Assembly (NCBI RefSeq): GCF_000145255.1
Contig: NC_014394.1
Span: forward strand, 434,001-498,000
Direction of reading: 5' to 3'
Origin: Gallionella capsiferriformans ES-2
GTDB lineage: Bacteria; Pseudomonadota; Gammaproteobacteria; Burkholderiales; Gallionellaceae
Length of the DNA stretch: 64,000 nucleotides
A program made the translations under genes and the position numbers. This document shows positions 37,665 to 47,144 of the stretch, one piece after another. The notes under the pieces were generated by a model that saw only the letters and a list, made by a program, of their open reading frames with translations, made no database searches and was not told the DNA's origin. The stretch's first letter is position 1. Each line of letters begins with the position of its first letter.

Positions 37665-37674
37665 GTGGTGAGTG
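37645..37674. repeat. tandem heptanucleotide array, TGGTGAG x 4, at the aminopeptidase stop
   Basis: Four perfect copies of TGGTGAG (37645-37672) plus TG. The stop codon TGA at 37662-37664 is part of the array. Its complement, CTCACCA, differs by one base from the CTTACCA unit before rph. Confidence 0.95.
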
Positions 37675-37687
37675 TTTTTTCCACTCT

Positions 37688-38077
37688 CTAGATTTGTGCA
37701 ATTATCCAGTATCTTGCGAATTTGCCGATGGCCATGAACAGCGCAGCCTGCCACCAGCACAGGCGCAACCAGCCGGCCGCAAGGCACAATGCATCGCCTA
37801 ACAGGGGTAACCACGCCAGCAGTAAAACCGGCGTGCCAAAGCGGCGTACCTTTTCGACGTGTTTGAGTTGCTGGGTCTGTGGCAGCAGCCAGCCCATATA
37901 AAAACTCACCATGCCGCCCAGCGTGTTGCCGAATGTCGCGATTAAAAGCGCTGTCCACAATGAATCCGGATAGGCTTTGAGGACGGCGAACAGCACGGCT
38001 TCCGAGCCGCCGGGCAGCAGCGTGGCGCCCAGAAAGCTGCTGGCAAAGAGTGAGATCAGGCTGGCGGTTTCGGTCAA
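37688..38077 (-). CDS. YqaA family (VTT/DedA-like) membrane protein
   Basis: A 129-residue inner-membrane protein of the small YqaA type, related to the VTT/SNARE-associated DedA superfamily. It has a re-entrant-like start (LISLFASSFLGATLLPGGSEAVLFAVL), the conserved GNTLGGMVSFYMGW and a C-terminal pair of helices. DedA-superfamily members are linked to lipid scrambling or proton-driven transport; the function of the YqaA branch is open. It is next to the sulfotransferase-like gene on the same strand, 9 nt away. Confidence 0.8.
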   Translation of the reverse strand: MTETASLISLFASSFLGATLLPGGSEAVLFAVLKAYPDSLWTALLIATFGNTLGGMVSFYMGWLLPQTQQLKHVEKVRRFGTPVLLLAWLPLLGDALCLAAGWLRLCWWQAALFMAIGKFARYWIIAQI

Positions 38078-38086
38078 GGGGGGCGA

Positions 38087-39748
38087 TCACTTGCCGGATG
38101 GATCGGAATCTAGCAAGCCAAGTAGTGGCGCTATGTGTGACTGGTAATTGCGCCAACGTTGTTTTGAACTCAGGTAGAGCTTTTGTCTTACGCTCCAGTT
38201 GCTGAGGGTTGCCACTTTGCGTTCGGTGCGATGGAAGTTCAGGCATCGTTCATCCCAGTCCAGTCCGATGAATTCAATTATTTTTGGTATCCAAGTATCA
38301 GGGGCGCTGACCAGTTCCTCGTAAGACACAGCAAGTAGGCTATCTGTTGGCAGTGCCGATGTCCAGTGAGCCATCAGTCTTGAATATTCATCATAGTAAT
38401 AGGCTAGATCATTTAGATCGGCTGCATAAGGATGCCTGAACTTGAAATTCTGAAAATAGATGGATAGGCATATGTCTGCCGGATTACGCTGCGCGTGGAT
38501 GAATTTTGCATGTGGGAAGACAGTTTTTATTAATCCGACCCAGCAAAAATTGCTGGGCATCTTGTCAATGACTCTGGCGGCTAGCGGGTCGCACTGCCGG
38601 ATTAACTGTTCGTATGCCTGTGCGAGCTTGGCGATTTGCGTCTTATTCAAATTTTTGAGTGTCGCATATTCATTGCTCAGGCCGTATTGGGACCAGAACT
38701 CCAGTTCTCCTGCACCATAGGCGGCGGGGTGTGAAGCTATTATCTGTTCGATGAGCGAGGTGCCTGAACGCGGCATGCCTACGATGAACACAGGCCGTTC
38801 AGACTGGCTGGCACCTTCCCTATCCTGCATCTGTTCAGGTGCACCATAAGCGTTGATGATAGCGTCTATGAATTGAGTGAATCGGGCACGATCAAAGGAG
38901 CCGTCAATTTTTTTCTTGAGCTCATTCGCCTGTTGATAGGCGGGGAATGCCAAGTCAAATTGACGCGTGTCGTCATAGTATTTTCCGACGGCAAACAATA
39001 ATTCGGTTTGCTGGTCAAGCGACATCGTTTGCGTTTCGATCAGGCTGAGGGCGGTGTTCAACCAGGCCTGATCTTCCAGAGTCATTTTCCGTGTCTGGGA
39101 TAGCATGGCCCAGGCGGCAGGGTGTTGTGGCTGGATGCTCAATGCGCTGGTTAGCGCCGATCGCGAGGCATCAAAATTCCCGAGGTCGTTGTATATGCTC
39201 GCCAACGCGACGTACACATCTGCGTATTCAGGGCTGAGGTCTGCTGCTTTGCGGATACAGGCTTCTGCTTCTGCATGTTCGCCCATATCCTGGAGAAGCT
39301 GCCCTAGGCTGTAATAAGCTTCGAAAAAATCCGCCTTAAGTGCGAGCGCATTGCGAAAACTTTCTGCCGCTTCCTCAAATCTGGTCTGGCGGCGGAGTTC
39401 AGTCGCCAGATTGAAATGCATCAAATGGGACGGCGCGATATGGATCGCCTTGCGGATCAGCGTCACTGCCATCTCACCACGGTCTGTCTGGCTGGCGAGC
39501 ATGCCCAGATAATGTAGTGCGTCAGGATGCCGGGGGCTGTTCTGAATGATCTGCGTATAAATAGCTTCAGCATGCGCAAGATGCCCGGCCTGATGATGCG
39601 CAAGTGCTGTTTGAATGGAGGCTGAAACATCCGTTTCGCTTGGTGGCCGAGGTGCTGGCGCGGTCTGCTCGCTCGACTGACAGCATCGCTTGTATTTTTT
39701 GCCGCTAGCGCATGGGCAAGGGTCGTTCCGTCCGAATTTTGGAGTCAT
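38087..39748 (-). CDS. SEC-C / TPR / sulfotransferase-domain protein
   Basis: A 553-residue three-part protein. The N-terminus is a zinc-binding SEC-C motif (GRNDPCPCASGKKYKRCC, residues 6-23), like that at the end of SecA. A run of about five TPR repeats covers residues 40-230 (units such as AEAIYTQIIQNSPRHPDALH and AEACIRKAADLSPEYADVY). The C-terminal domain is a PAPS-dependent sulfotransferase with the 5'-phosphosulfate loop VGMPRSGTSLIEQI near residue 327 and HAQRNPADICLSIYFQNF as the 3'-phosphate site. TPR-sulfotransferases are common in this group; the SEC-C addition could dock it to a protein partner. Substrate unknown. Confidence 0.85.
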   Translation of the reverse strand: MTPKFGRNDPCPCASGKKYKRCCQSSEQTAPAPRPPSETDVSASIQTALAHHQAGHLAHAEAIYTQIIQNSPRHPDALHYLGMLASQTDRGEMAVTLIRKAIHIAPSHLMHFNLATELRRQTRFEEAAESFRNALALKADFFEAYYSLGQLLQDMGEHAEAEACIRKAADLSPEYADVYVALASIYNDLGNFDASRSALTSALSIQPQHPAAWAMLSQTRKMTLEDQAWLNTALSLIETQTMSLDQQTELLFAVGKYYDDTRQFDLAFPAYQQANELKKKIDGSFDRARFTQFIDAIINAYGAPEQMQDREGASQSERPVFIVGMPRSGTSLIEQIIASHPAAYGAGELEFWSQYGLSNEYATLKNLNKTQIAKLAQAYEQLIRQCDPLAARVIDKMPSNFCWVGLIKTVFPHAKFIHAQRNPADICLSIYFQNFKFRHPYAADLNDLAYYYDEYSRLMAHWTSALPTDSLLAVSYEELVSAPDTWIPKIIEFIGLDWDERCLNFHRTERKVATLSNWSVRQKLYLSSKQRWRNYQSHIAPLLGLLDSDPSGK

Positions 39749-39823
39749 TAAGCTTGTTTTTCGTTTAGGGCAGCCGAGTTGACCCCGCTCTGCATGATTT
39801 AGCCGGCGATCAGGTTCGGGTAC

Positions 39824-40588
39824 TTAGAACTTGATTGCCGAAAAGACTTTCTGTGCCAGAGAACCCGCGGCCTGCATCGGGTTGGCGCGGATGGCTTTTT
39901 CCTGTTCAGCCATCATCAGGAACAGACCGTCCATGGCTTTACGGGTGATGTAGTCGTCAAGTTTTGCATCCTGCGGGTCGACTACACCCAGCTTTGCGCC
40001 CTGTCCTGCGAACTGGTCGTATTTTTCAGCGAACTTCACTTTCTGCATCGACTTGTTGACGATCGGTTTGAATTTTCCTGTTAACGCCGCCTCGGTGTTT
40101 TTGCGGAAATATTGCGTAGCTGAGTCGTTGCCACCCATCAAAATGCCTTTGGCATCAGCGACCGACATGTTTTTTACGGCGCCGACCAGCAGGGTTTTGG
40201 CTTCGGGGACGGCCGCTTCCGCTGCGCGGTTCATTGAAGTGGTCAACTCATCCGCATATTTACCCATGCCGAGCGTACGCATCAGGCTGTCGGCCTTTTG
40301 CAGGCTGGCCGGCAACGGGATACGCACTTTGTCGTTGCCCAGAAAACCGTTCTCTTTGGCAAGACTCGCTACAGCGGTTTCGGCGCCCTGCGTCAGCGCC
40401 TGTTTTAAACTGCCTACCTGATCGGTTTTGCTGATGCCGGTCAAGCCCGCCGGGTTAGCGGCAGGCGTCGCAGGTGCCGGTTGAGCAGTAGCCGCTTTAA
40501 GCTGGTCCTTCAGCCCGCCCAGATCAAACGCCTGAGCGGAAGAGCACAGCAGTGCAAAGGTGATAAACGGCAGGTAACGTAATTTCAC
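39824..40588 (-). CDS. DUF4197 family secreted protein
   Basis: A 254-residue protein with a signal peptide (cleavage near SSAQA). A proline/alanine-rich stretch (ATAQPAPATPAANPAG) leads into the DUF4197 domain, with the characteristic LKQALTQGAETAVASLAKENGFL and DYITRKAMDGLFLMMAEQE. The family is periplasmic or outer-membrane associated and has no known function. It lies 2 nt after lpdA on the same strand, so it is probably transcribed from the same promoter. Confidence 0.85.
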   Translation of the reverse strand: MKLRYLPFITFALLCSSAQAFDLGGLKDQLKAATAQPAPATPAANPAGLTGISKTDQVGSLKQALTQGAETAVASLAKENGFLGNDKVRIPLPASLQKADSLMRTLGMGKYADELTTSMNRAAEAAVPEAKTLLVGAVKNMSVADAKGILMGGNDSATQYFRKNTEAALTGKFKPIVNKSMQKVKFAEKYDQFAGQGAKLGVVDPQDAKLDDYITRKAMDGLFLMMAEQEKAIRANPMQAAGSLAQKVFSAIKF

Positions 40589-40590
40589 GT

Positions 40591-42351
<1,761 letters not shown>

Positions 42352-42368
42352 ATTGTTCTCTCTAGTCG

Positions 42369-43628
42369 TTAAACGCGGATCTGTCCGCTACCTAATACGA
42401 TGTATTTTTGCGACGTCAGTCCTTCTAAGCCGACCGGGCCGCGTGCGTGTATCTTGTCAGTTGAGATGCCGATTTCAGCACCCAGCCCATACTCAAATCC
42501 GTCGGCAAAACGCGTGGACGCATTTACCATGACTGAACTTGAATCGACCTCGCGCAAAAATCGCATCGCGCGCGAGTAATTTTCCGTGACGATGGTGTCG
42601 GTGTGCTGCGAGCTGTAAGTTGCGATGTGATTGATTGCTTCATCCATGCCGGTCACGATCTTCACACTCAGGATAGGCGCGAGATACTCGGTGTGCCAGT
42701 CCTCTTCGACCGCTAACGTCATGTGCGGCACCAGCGCGCAGCATGCAGCATCGCCGCGCAATTCTACGCCTTTCTCGAGATAGAGCTTGCATAGCGGCGG
42801 CAACACTTGAGCGGCCACTCCCTCGGCGACCAGCAGGGTTTCCATCGCATTGCATACGCCGTAGCGGTGCGTCTTGGCGTTGTCGGCAATACGGATCGCC
42901 TTGTCTAAATCAGCTTCATCGTCGATATACACGTGACAGATGCCATCCAGATGTTTGATGACCGGCACTTTCGCATCGGCTGAAATGCGCGCGATCAGGC
43001 TCTTGCCGCCGCGCGGTACGATCACATCGACGTATTCCTTCATCGTGATGAGTTCGCCGACAGCAGCGCGATCGGTGGTCGCAACGACCTGGACTGCGCT
43101 CTCGGGCAGGCCTGCGGCTTTGAGTCCCGCATGGACGCAGGCTGCGATGGCCTGATTCGAATGAATGGCTTCCGAGCCGCCCCGTAAAATCGCCGCGTTG
43201 CCGGATTTGATGCAAAGGCCTGCCGCATCTGCCGTGACATTCGGGCGTGACTCGTAAATGATGCCGATGACGCCCAGCGGAACGCGCATTTTGCCGACCT
43301 GAATGCCCGAGGGGCGGAAATTAAGATCGGTAATCGCGCCGATCAGATCGGGTAGTTGCGCGATTTGCAGCAAGCCCTCGCTCATAGCACGGATCGTTTT
43401 TTCCGTCAGCGTCAGGCGATCGATAGAGGCTTCATCCAGACCCGCTGCACGCGCGGTAGCGACATCGCGTGAATTGGCGGTCAGAATGAGTGCGGATTGT
43501 TCCAGCAAGGTCGTGGCAATTTCCCCCAGCGCACGGTTTTTGGCCGACGTGTCGGCCTGCGCTAGGGTGCGGGATGCGGTTCGGGCTGCAATGCCCACTT
43601 GCTGCATGTATGCTTGAATATTTTCCAT
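42369..43628 (-). CDS. proA: glutamate-5-semialdehyde dehydrogenase (gamma-glutamyl phosphate reductase)
   Basis: A 419-residue ProA, the second enzyme of proline synthesis, reducing glutamyl-5-phosphate to the semialdehyde. The start is set at ATG 43628 ([19 protein letters not shown]); ATGs 12 and 30 nt upstream are alternatives. Family motifs are [34 protein letters not shown] and the catalytic cysteine in [14 protein letters not shown]. It sits 17 nt upstream of lpdA on the same strand. proB is not in the window. Confidence 0.95.
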   Translation of the reverse strand: MENIQAYMQQVGIAARTASRTLAQADTSAKNRALGEIATTLLEQSALILTANSRDVATARAAGLDEASIDRLTLTEKTIRAMSEGLLQIAQLPDLIGAITDLNFRPSGIQVGKMRVPLGVIGIIYESRPNVTADAAGLCIKSGNAAILRGGSEAIHSNQAIAACVHAGLKAAGLPESAVQVVATTDRAAVGELITMKEYVDVIVPRGGKSLIARISADAKVPVIKHLDGICHVYIDDEADLDKAIRIADNAKTHRYGVCNAMETLLVAEGVAAQVLPPLCKLYLEKGVELRGDAACCALVPHMTLAVEEDWHTEYLAPILSVKIVTGMDEAINHIATYSSQHTDTIVTENYSRAMRFLREVDSSSVMVNASTRFADGFEYGLGAEIGISTDKIHARGPVGLEGLTSQKYIVLGSGQIRV

Positions 43629-43710
43629 AATGTCTTTCATGCCGGAAGGGTGGCGCATTTTAGCATTCAGCTTGATGTTAAAATGCGCGGAATGTTAATA
43701 GGAATGCAAA

Positions 43711-44499
43711 ATGTCTGACATATTGAATAAAATTCTGGCTGTGAAAGCTCAGGAAGTCGCCGCGGCACGCGCCATCAAGCCATTAGAGCTGCTGCGTAGC
43801 GAGGCGGAACACGTCGCACCTGCGCGAGATTTCGTGGCGGCTGTACGCGCAAAAATTGCAGCGGGAAAGTCGGCCGTGATCGCCGAGATCAAGAAGGCCA
43901 GTCCCAGCAAAGGTGTTTTAAGGGCGGATTTTAATCCCGCTGCGATTGCGGTCAGCTATGAGGCACACGGGGCCGCTTGCCTGTCGGTGTTGACTGATGC
44001 GCAGTTTTTTCAGGGATGTCCCGAGTATCTAAAGCTGGCGCGTGCCGCCTGTCATCTGCCTGTATTGCGCAAGGATTTTATCGTCGATGAATACCAGATT
44101 TATCAGGCGCGCGCGATGGGAGCGGATGCGATATTGCTGATTGCCGCCGCGCTCGATCTTGCAACGATGCAGGCATTCGAGGCGCTGGCGCATCGTCTCG
44201 GTATGGCGGTGTTGGTCGAAGTGCACAATTCGATTGAGCTCGACGCAGCACTCCAATTGACGACGCCTTTGATCGGGGTGAATAACCGCAATCTGCGCAC
44301 CTTTGAGGTGAGTCTGCAAAATACGCTGGATCTTTTGCCCCGTATCGGCAGTGATCGCATTGTGGTCACCGAAAGCGGGATTTTAAATTCCACCGATGTC
44401 GCGCTGATGCGCGCGAATAAAGTGGACTGTTATCTGGTCGGCGAGGCGTTTATGCGCGCCGACAATCCGGGTGAGGAGCTCGAAAAAGTATTTTTGTAA
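43711..44499 (+). CDS. trpC: indole-3-glycerol phosphate synthase
   Basis: A 262-residue monofunctional TrpC that closes the indole ring in tryptophan synthesis. Motifs include [13 protein letters not shown] (substrate and catalytic Lys), [26 protein letters not shown] and [12 protein letters not shown]. The fold continues with VTESGI and [14 protein letters not shown] at the phosphate site. It is not fused with TrpF. trpG/trpD, the usual upstream partners, are absent here; it is divergent from proA. Confidence 0.95.
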   Translation: MSDILNKILAVKAQEVAAARAIKPLELLRSEAEHVAPARDFVAAVRAKIAAGKSAVIAEIKKASPSKGVLRADFNPAAIAVSYEAHGAACLSVLTDAQFFQGCPEYLKLARAACHLPVLRKDFIVDEYQIYQARAMGADAILLIAAALDLATMQAFEALAHRLGMAVLVEVHNSIELDAALQLTTPLIGVNNRNLRTFEVSLQNTLDLLPRIGSDRIVVTESGILNSTDVALMRANKVDCYLVGEAFMRADNPGEELEKVFL

Positions 44500-44515
44500 G
44501 GGGTTTGTAAGTGCT

Positions 44516-44541
44516 TGTTGTAAAAAAACAACACTTTGTGA
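44516..44541. promoter_or_regulatory. palindromic element TGTTG-N8-CAACA upstream of the porin
   Basis: TGTTG (44516-44520) and CAACA (44529-44533) flank TAAAAAAA. Just downstream is TTTGTGAAA. The same palindrome, with CAAAAAAA in the middle and GTGAAA after it, lies upstream of cyc2 at 47020. The element is 167 nt before the porin start. It may be a regulator site; a weak trpC terminator is the alternative. Confidence 0.5.
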
Positions 44542-44569
44542 AACTTTTGTTACAAATGCGTGAATGGGG

Positions 44570-44597
44570 TTGCGGGCATTTTTTCTTTGGGCATAAT
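44570..44597 (+). promoter_or_regulatory. probable porin promoter
   Basis: TTGCGG (44570-44575) and CATAAT (44592-44597) are spaced by 16 nt. This places transcription start near 44604, leaving about 80 nt of leader before the porin ATG. Moderate match to sigma-70 consensus. Confidence 0.5.
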
Positions 44598-44682
44598 CCG
44601 TTCCAGAAGTTTGCGAGTTCGGACTTTCTATTCAGCCGGGAGCATGTGCTGCCGGTTAAAACGCACTATTTAAGGAGTTTTT

Positions 44683-45750
44683 ATGCAAAAGAAAATTATC
44701 GCTCTGGCTATCGCCGCAGCAATCTCAGCGCCAGCATTTGCTGACACCAGCAACGTAACTGTATACGGTTTGTTGAATGCGGATTTTGAAGGCGTTACAA
44801 GTAATAATGTTGGCGCTGGCGTATCTAATAGTCTGAATCGTGTATCTTCAAACGCAACACGTTTGGGTTTGAAGGGTTCTGAAAATCTGGGCGGTAACCT
44901 GAAAAGCATTTGGCAGCTGGAAATTCAAGCTGATCTGAATGGTAATGCCGGCAACGGTTTTGGTAACGGTACTCGCAACAGCAACGTGGGTCTGACTGGC
45001 GACTTCGGTACTGCTTTCATCGGTATCTGGGATACGCCTTACAAGGTTAGCCACAACAAGGTTGAGCTGTTTGACAATACAACTTTCGCTTCTGCAATCA
45101 ATGTGCTGGGTCGTACCGGTAGTGCCGGTGTCAACTTTAACAATCGTTTGAAGAATTCTGTTCAATACTGGACTCCAAATTTGAGTGGTTTCCAAGCTAA
45201 GGTTGCATACGGTACAGATAACGTTCAGACCACGACTTTGAACCAGTCTGTCGCTTCTTTGTCAGCTACTTACGAAAATGACATGTTCTACGCAGCTTAC
45301 GGCTACGAAACATTCAAGGATGCAACGCTGGCTACCAATGCCGCTACTGCTGGCAACAAGAGCAGTGGTAACCGTCTGGTTGGTGCTTACAAGTTTGACA
45401 ATGGTCTGGTTGGTCTGACTTATGAAAACTTGACTGGCACTACTGCTGGTGTATCTGCATCACGCAATGCATGGGAATTGGCTGGTAAGTACACCATGGG
45501 TGCTAGCAACATTGGTTTGTCTTATGTTAATGCTGGTAACCTGGGTGCAACTGTTAACTCTGGTTCAAATCAGTTGTCCCTGCGTTACGGTTACAACTTC
45601 TCCAAGCGCACAGAACTGTACGGTATGTACTCTGCTCTGAAGAATGACGCAAACGCTAACTACAACCTGAGCGGCGGTACAGCCGTTGTCGGTTCAGTTG
45701 CTGGCGCTAAATTGTCTGGCTTTGGTGTAGGTATGGTTCACTCATTCTAA
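44683..45750 (+). CDS. Gram-negative general porin
   Basis: A 355-residue trimeric-type beta-barrel porin. It starts MQKKIIALAIAAAISAPAFA, a signal peptide cut before DTSNVTVYGLLNADFEG, the conserved first strand. SNATRLGLKGSENLGGNLKSIWQLE is the usual second block. The protein ends in GMVHSF, with the C-terminal Phe needed for outer-membrane insertion. Codon use is strongly biased and the A+T content higher than in neighbours, suggesting very high expression. A good AAGGAG site, promoter and terminator make it a stand-alone unit. Confidence 0.93.
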   Translation: MQKKIIALAIAAAISAPAFADTSNVTVYGLLNADFEGVTSNNVGAGVSNSLNRVSSNATRLGLKGSENLGGNLKSIWQLEIQADLNGNAGNGFGNGTRNSNVGLTGDFGTAFIGIWDTPYKVSHNKVELFDNTTFASAINVLGRTGSAGVNFNNRLKNSVQYWTPNLSGFQAKVAYGTDNVQTTTLNQSVASLSATYENDMFYAAYGYETFKDATLATNAATAGNKSSGNRLVGAYKFDNGLVGLTYENLTGTTAGVSASRNAWELAGKYTMGASNIGLSYVNAGNLGATVNSGSNQLSLRYGYNFSKRTELYGMYSALKNDANANYNLSGGTAVVGSVAGAKLSGFGVGMVHSF

Positions 45751-45790
45751 TTGCCTCCCCGCTAGTCGGGGTTTAGCAAAAAGAAACTTA

Positions 45791-45818
45791 ACGGTCACCT
45801 TCGGGTGGCCGTTTTTAT
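45791..45818 (+). terminator. rho-independent terminator of the porin gene
   Basis: ACGGTCACC pairs with GGTGGCCGT (one G-T pair) around a TTCG loop and is followed by TTTTATTT. It begins about 40 nt beyond the porin stop. Confidence 0.88.
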
Positions 45819-45875
45819 TTGACGCGACGTTTTTAATTCTCTACATTGCATGATCGTGAAAAGTTTGGGGGCGGC

Positions 45876-46502
45876 ATGTTAAATCTGGATCGTTTTATCG
45901 TTGAGTTCGACAAGGGGTTACGCACCTTGTTTAGTCGGGCGCACAGCGCAAGGCCCTATCCTGATGCCGACGTCATGGAGGCGTCGATGTCGGACTCAGA
46001 AAAAAGTCAGGCAGCCGCCTTGATGCGCGTCAATCACAGTGGCGAGATTTGCGCGCAGGCTTTATATCAGGGGCAGGCGATGACTGCGCGTGACCCGCTG
46101 GTGCAGCAAAAATTGCAGCATGCGGCAGAAGAGGAGACGGAGCATCTGGCCTGGACGGCACATCGGGTGCATGAGTTGGGCGGGCATTTGAGTGTGCTTA
46201 ATCCGTTCTGGTACACGGCATCCTTATCGATTGGCGCCTTTGCCGGCTTGCTGGGGGATAAATGGAATCTGGGATTCTTATCAGAAACCGAGCAGCAGGT
46301 GGGCAGTCATTTACAGAGCCATCTGGCTAAATTACCGGTGCAGGACGAAAAAAGTCGTGCAATTGTGGCGCAGATGTATACGGATGAAATCGGTCACGCG
46401 GAGATGGCGGTTGAGTTGGGCGGCGCGCCCTTACCTAAACCCGTGCAAATGCTGATGAAGCTGAATGGTAAGGTTATGACCGGCGCGGCATACCATATAT
46501 AG
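45876..46502 (+). CDS. coq7: 2-polyprenyl-3-methyl-6-methoxy-1,4-benzoquinone monooxygenase
   Basis: A 208-residue di-iron hydroxylase of ubiquinone synthesis. The start is set at ATG 45876 (MLNLDRFIVEFDKGLRTLF) behind a G-rich site. The ferritin-like iron ligands are found in RVNHSGEICAQALY, EEETEHLAWTAHR, ETEQQVGSHL and DEIGHAEMAVELG. Family length is normal. The stop codon TAG at 46500-46502 abuts, and shares two bases with, the first AGGATTG heptamer of the following repeat. Confidence 0.95.
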   Translation: MLNLDRFIVEFDKGLRTLFSRAHSARPYPDADVMEASMSDSEKSQAAALMRVNHSGEICAQALYQGQAMTARDPLVQQKLQHAAEEETEHLAWTAHRVHELGGHLSVLNPFWYTASLSIGAFAGLLGDKWNLGFLSETEQQVGSHLQSHLAKLPVQDEKSRAIVAQMYTDEIGHAEMAVELGGAPLPKPVQMLMKLNGKVMTGAAYHI

Positions 46503-46581
46503 GATTGAGGATTGATGCCGCAAGGGCATTCCCCGCACAACTAGAGGGCTAGACCCTAAGTTGTTGCGTGAAGGATTGAGG

Positions 46582-46941
46582 ATGAAATATAGCGAACTAA
46601 TTGTCTGGCAAAAGGCGATGGACTTGGTGACGGAGATTTACAAAGTTACCGCTACCTTTCCAGTTGAAGAGCGCTTCGGGCTTTCTTCACAAATTAGGCG
46701 AGCTGCGGTTTCTGTTCCTTCTAATATCGCTGAAGGGCATGGTCGAAAATCGACGGCGTCGTACCTGAATTTTTTATCAATTGCATTCGGTTCACTGATG
46801 GAGCTCGAAACGCAGATTCAAATTGCAGTCAGGTTGGATTTTATTCGAGAGGATGCTGCTGTTGTACTACTGTCGAACACGGACGAAATTGGCAAGATGC
46901 TTTCGGGGTTAAAAAGATCGCTTGCTGAAAAAATTAAATAG
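46582..46941 (+). CDS. four helix bundle protein (S23/IVS-protein family)
   Basis: A 119-residue helical protein of the family first noted in 23S rRNA intervening sequences and related to the accessory protein Avd of diversity-generating retroelements. The start is ATG 46582 (MKYSELIVWQKAMDLVTEIYK). Family motifs are FPVEERFGLSSQIRRAAVSV, PSNIAEGHGRKS and FLSIAFGSLMELETQ. It is basic and probably binds nucleic acid. The Shine-Dalgarno AAGGA (46571-46575) belongs to the repeat module, and the stop TAG at 46939-46941 touches the 3' heptamer array. Here it is not within rRNA. Biochemical function is unknown. Confidence 0.9.
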   Translation: MKYSELIVWQKAMDLVTEIYKVTATFPVEERFGLSSQIRRAAVSVPSNIAEGHGRKSTASYLNFLSIAFGSLMELETQIQIAVRLDFIREDAAVVLLSNTDEIGKMLSGLKRSLAEKIK

Positions 46942-47006
46942 CTCAATCCTCACCTTGCAATCCTCAATCCTCAATCCTCACCTTGCAATCCTCAATCCTC
47001 AATCCT
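46942..47006. repeat. nine inverted heptamers after the four-helix-bundle gene
   Basis: In exact 7-nt register: CTCAATC, CTCACCT, TGCAATC, CTCAATC, CTCAATC, CTCACCT, TGCAATC, CTCAATC, CTCAATC, then CT. A 28-bp block of four units occurs twice, so the array has grown in steps larger than one unit. CTCAATC is the complement of the GATTGAG units to the left of the gene. Confidence 0.95.
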
Positions 47007-47019
47007 GCCTTTTTGTCTT

Positions 47020-47046
47020 TGTTGCAAAAAAACAACAGTGTGAAAA
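47020..47046. promoter_or_regulatory. palindromic element TGTTG-N8-CAACA upstream of cyc2
   Basis: TGTTG (47020-47024) and CAACA (47033-47037) flank CAAAAAAA, followed by GTGTGAAAA. The copy upstream of the porin at 44516 is nearly identical in both arms, the A-run and the GTGAAA tail. It lies 125 nt before the cyc2 start and about 40 nt before the likely -10 element, a position suited to a regulator. Confidence 0.5.
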
Positions 47047-47052
47047 TAAAAT

Positions 47053-47080
47053 TTTGCAGTTGAGGTCGTGTTTCTATAAA
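47053..47080 (+). promoter_or_regulatory. probable cyc2 promoter
   Basis: A TATAAA box at 47075-47080 is preceded by TTTGCA (47053-47058) at 16 nt. TATAAAGTC also occurs in the cspA promoter. The transcript leader would be about 58 nt. The -35 assignment is weak, leaving room for activator dependence. Confidence 0.45.
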
Positions 47081-47144
47081 GTCCGTCCTCAGTGAAAGCA
47101 GGGAGGTCTTGCAATCACTTCAAAAATTTAACTAAGGATAAATC

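Larger units (their letters stand above)
46501..47006. mobile_element. candidate cassette: four-helix-bundle gene between inverted heptamer arrays
   Basis: The left side has two AGGATTG heptamers (46501-46514), then a 66-bp structured module (46518-46583) closely related to the one inside dnaE, ending in AGGATTG-AGGATG, whose last ATG starts the four-helix-bundle gene. The right side is an array of nine inverted heptamers (46942-47004) beginning directly after the gene's stop codon: CTCAATC, CTCACCT, TGCAATC and CTCAATC types. No transposase is present. Treating this as mobile is inference, based on the two copies and on the matching architecture in dnaE. Confidence 0.45.

Noticed and set aside
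46582..46941. 23S rRNA intervening sequence
   Set aside because: The protein family is the one found in such sequences, but no rRNA sequence flanks it here; the flanks are coq7 and cyc2.
46582..46941. diversity-generating retroelement
   Set aside because: The protein resembles Avd, but no reverse transcriptase or template/variable repeat pair was found in the window.
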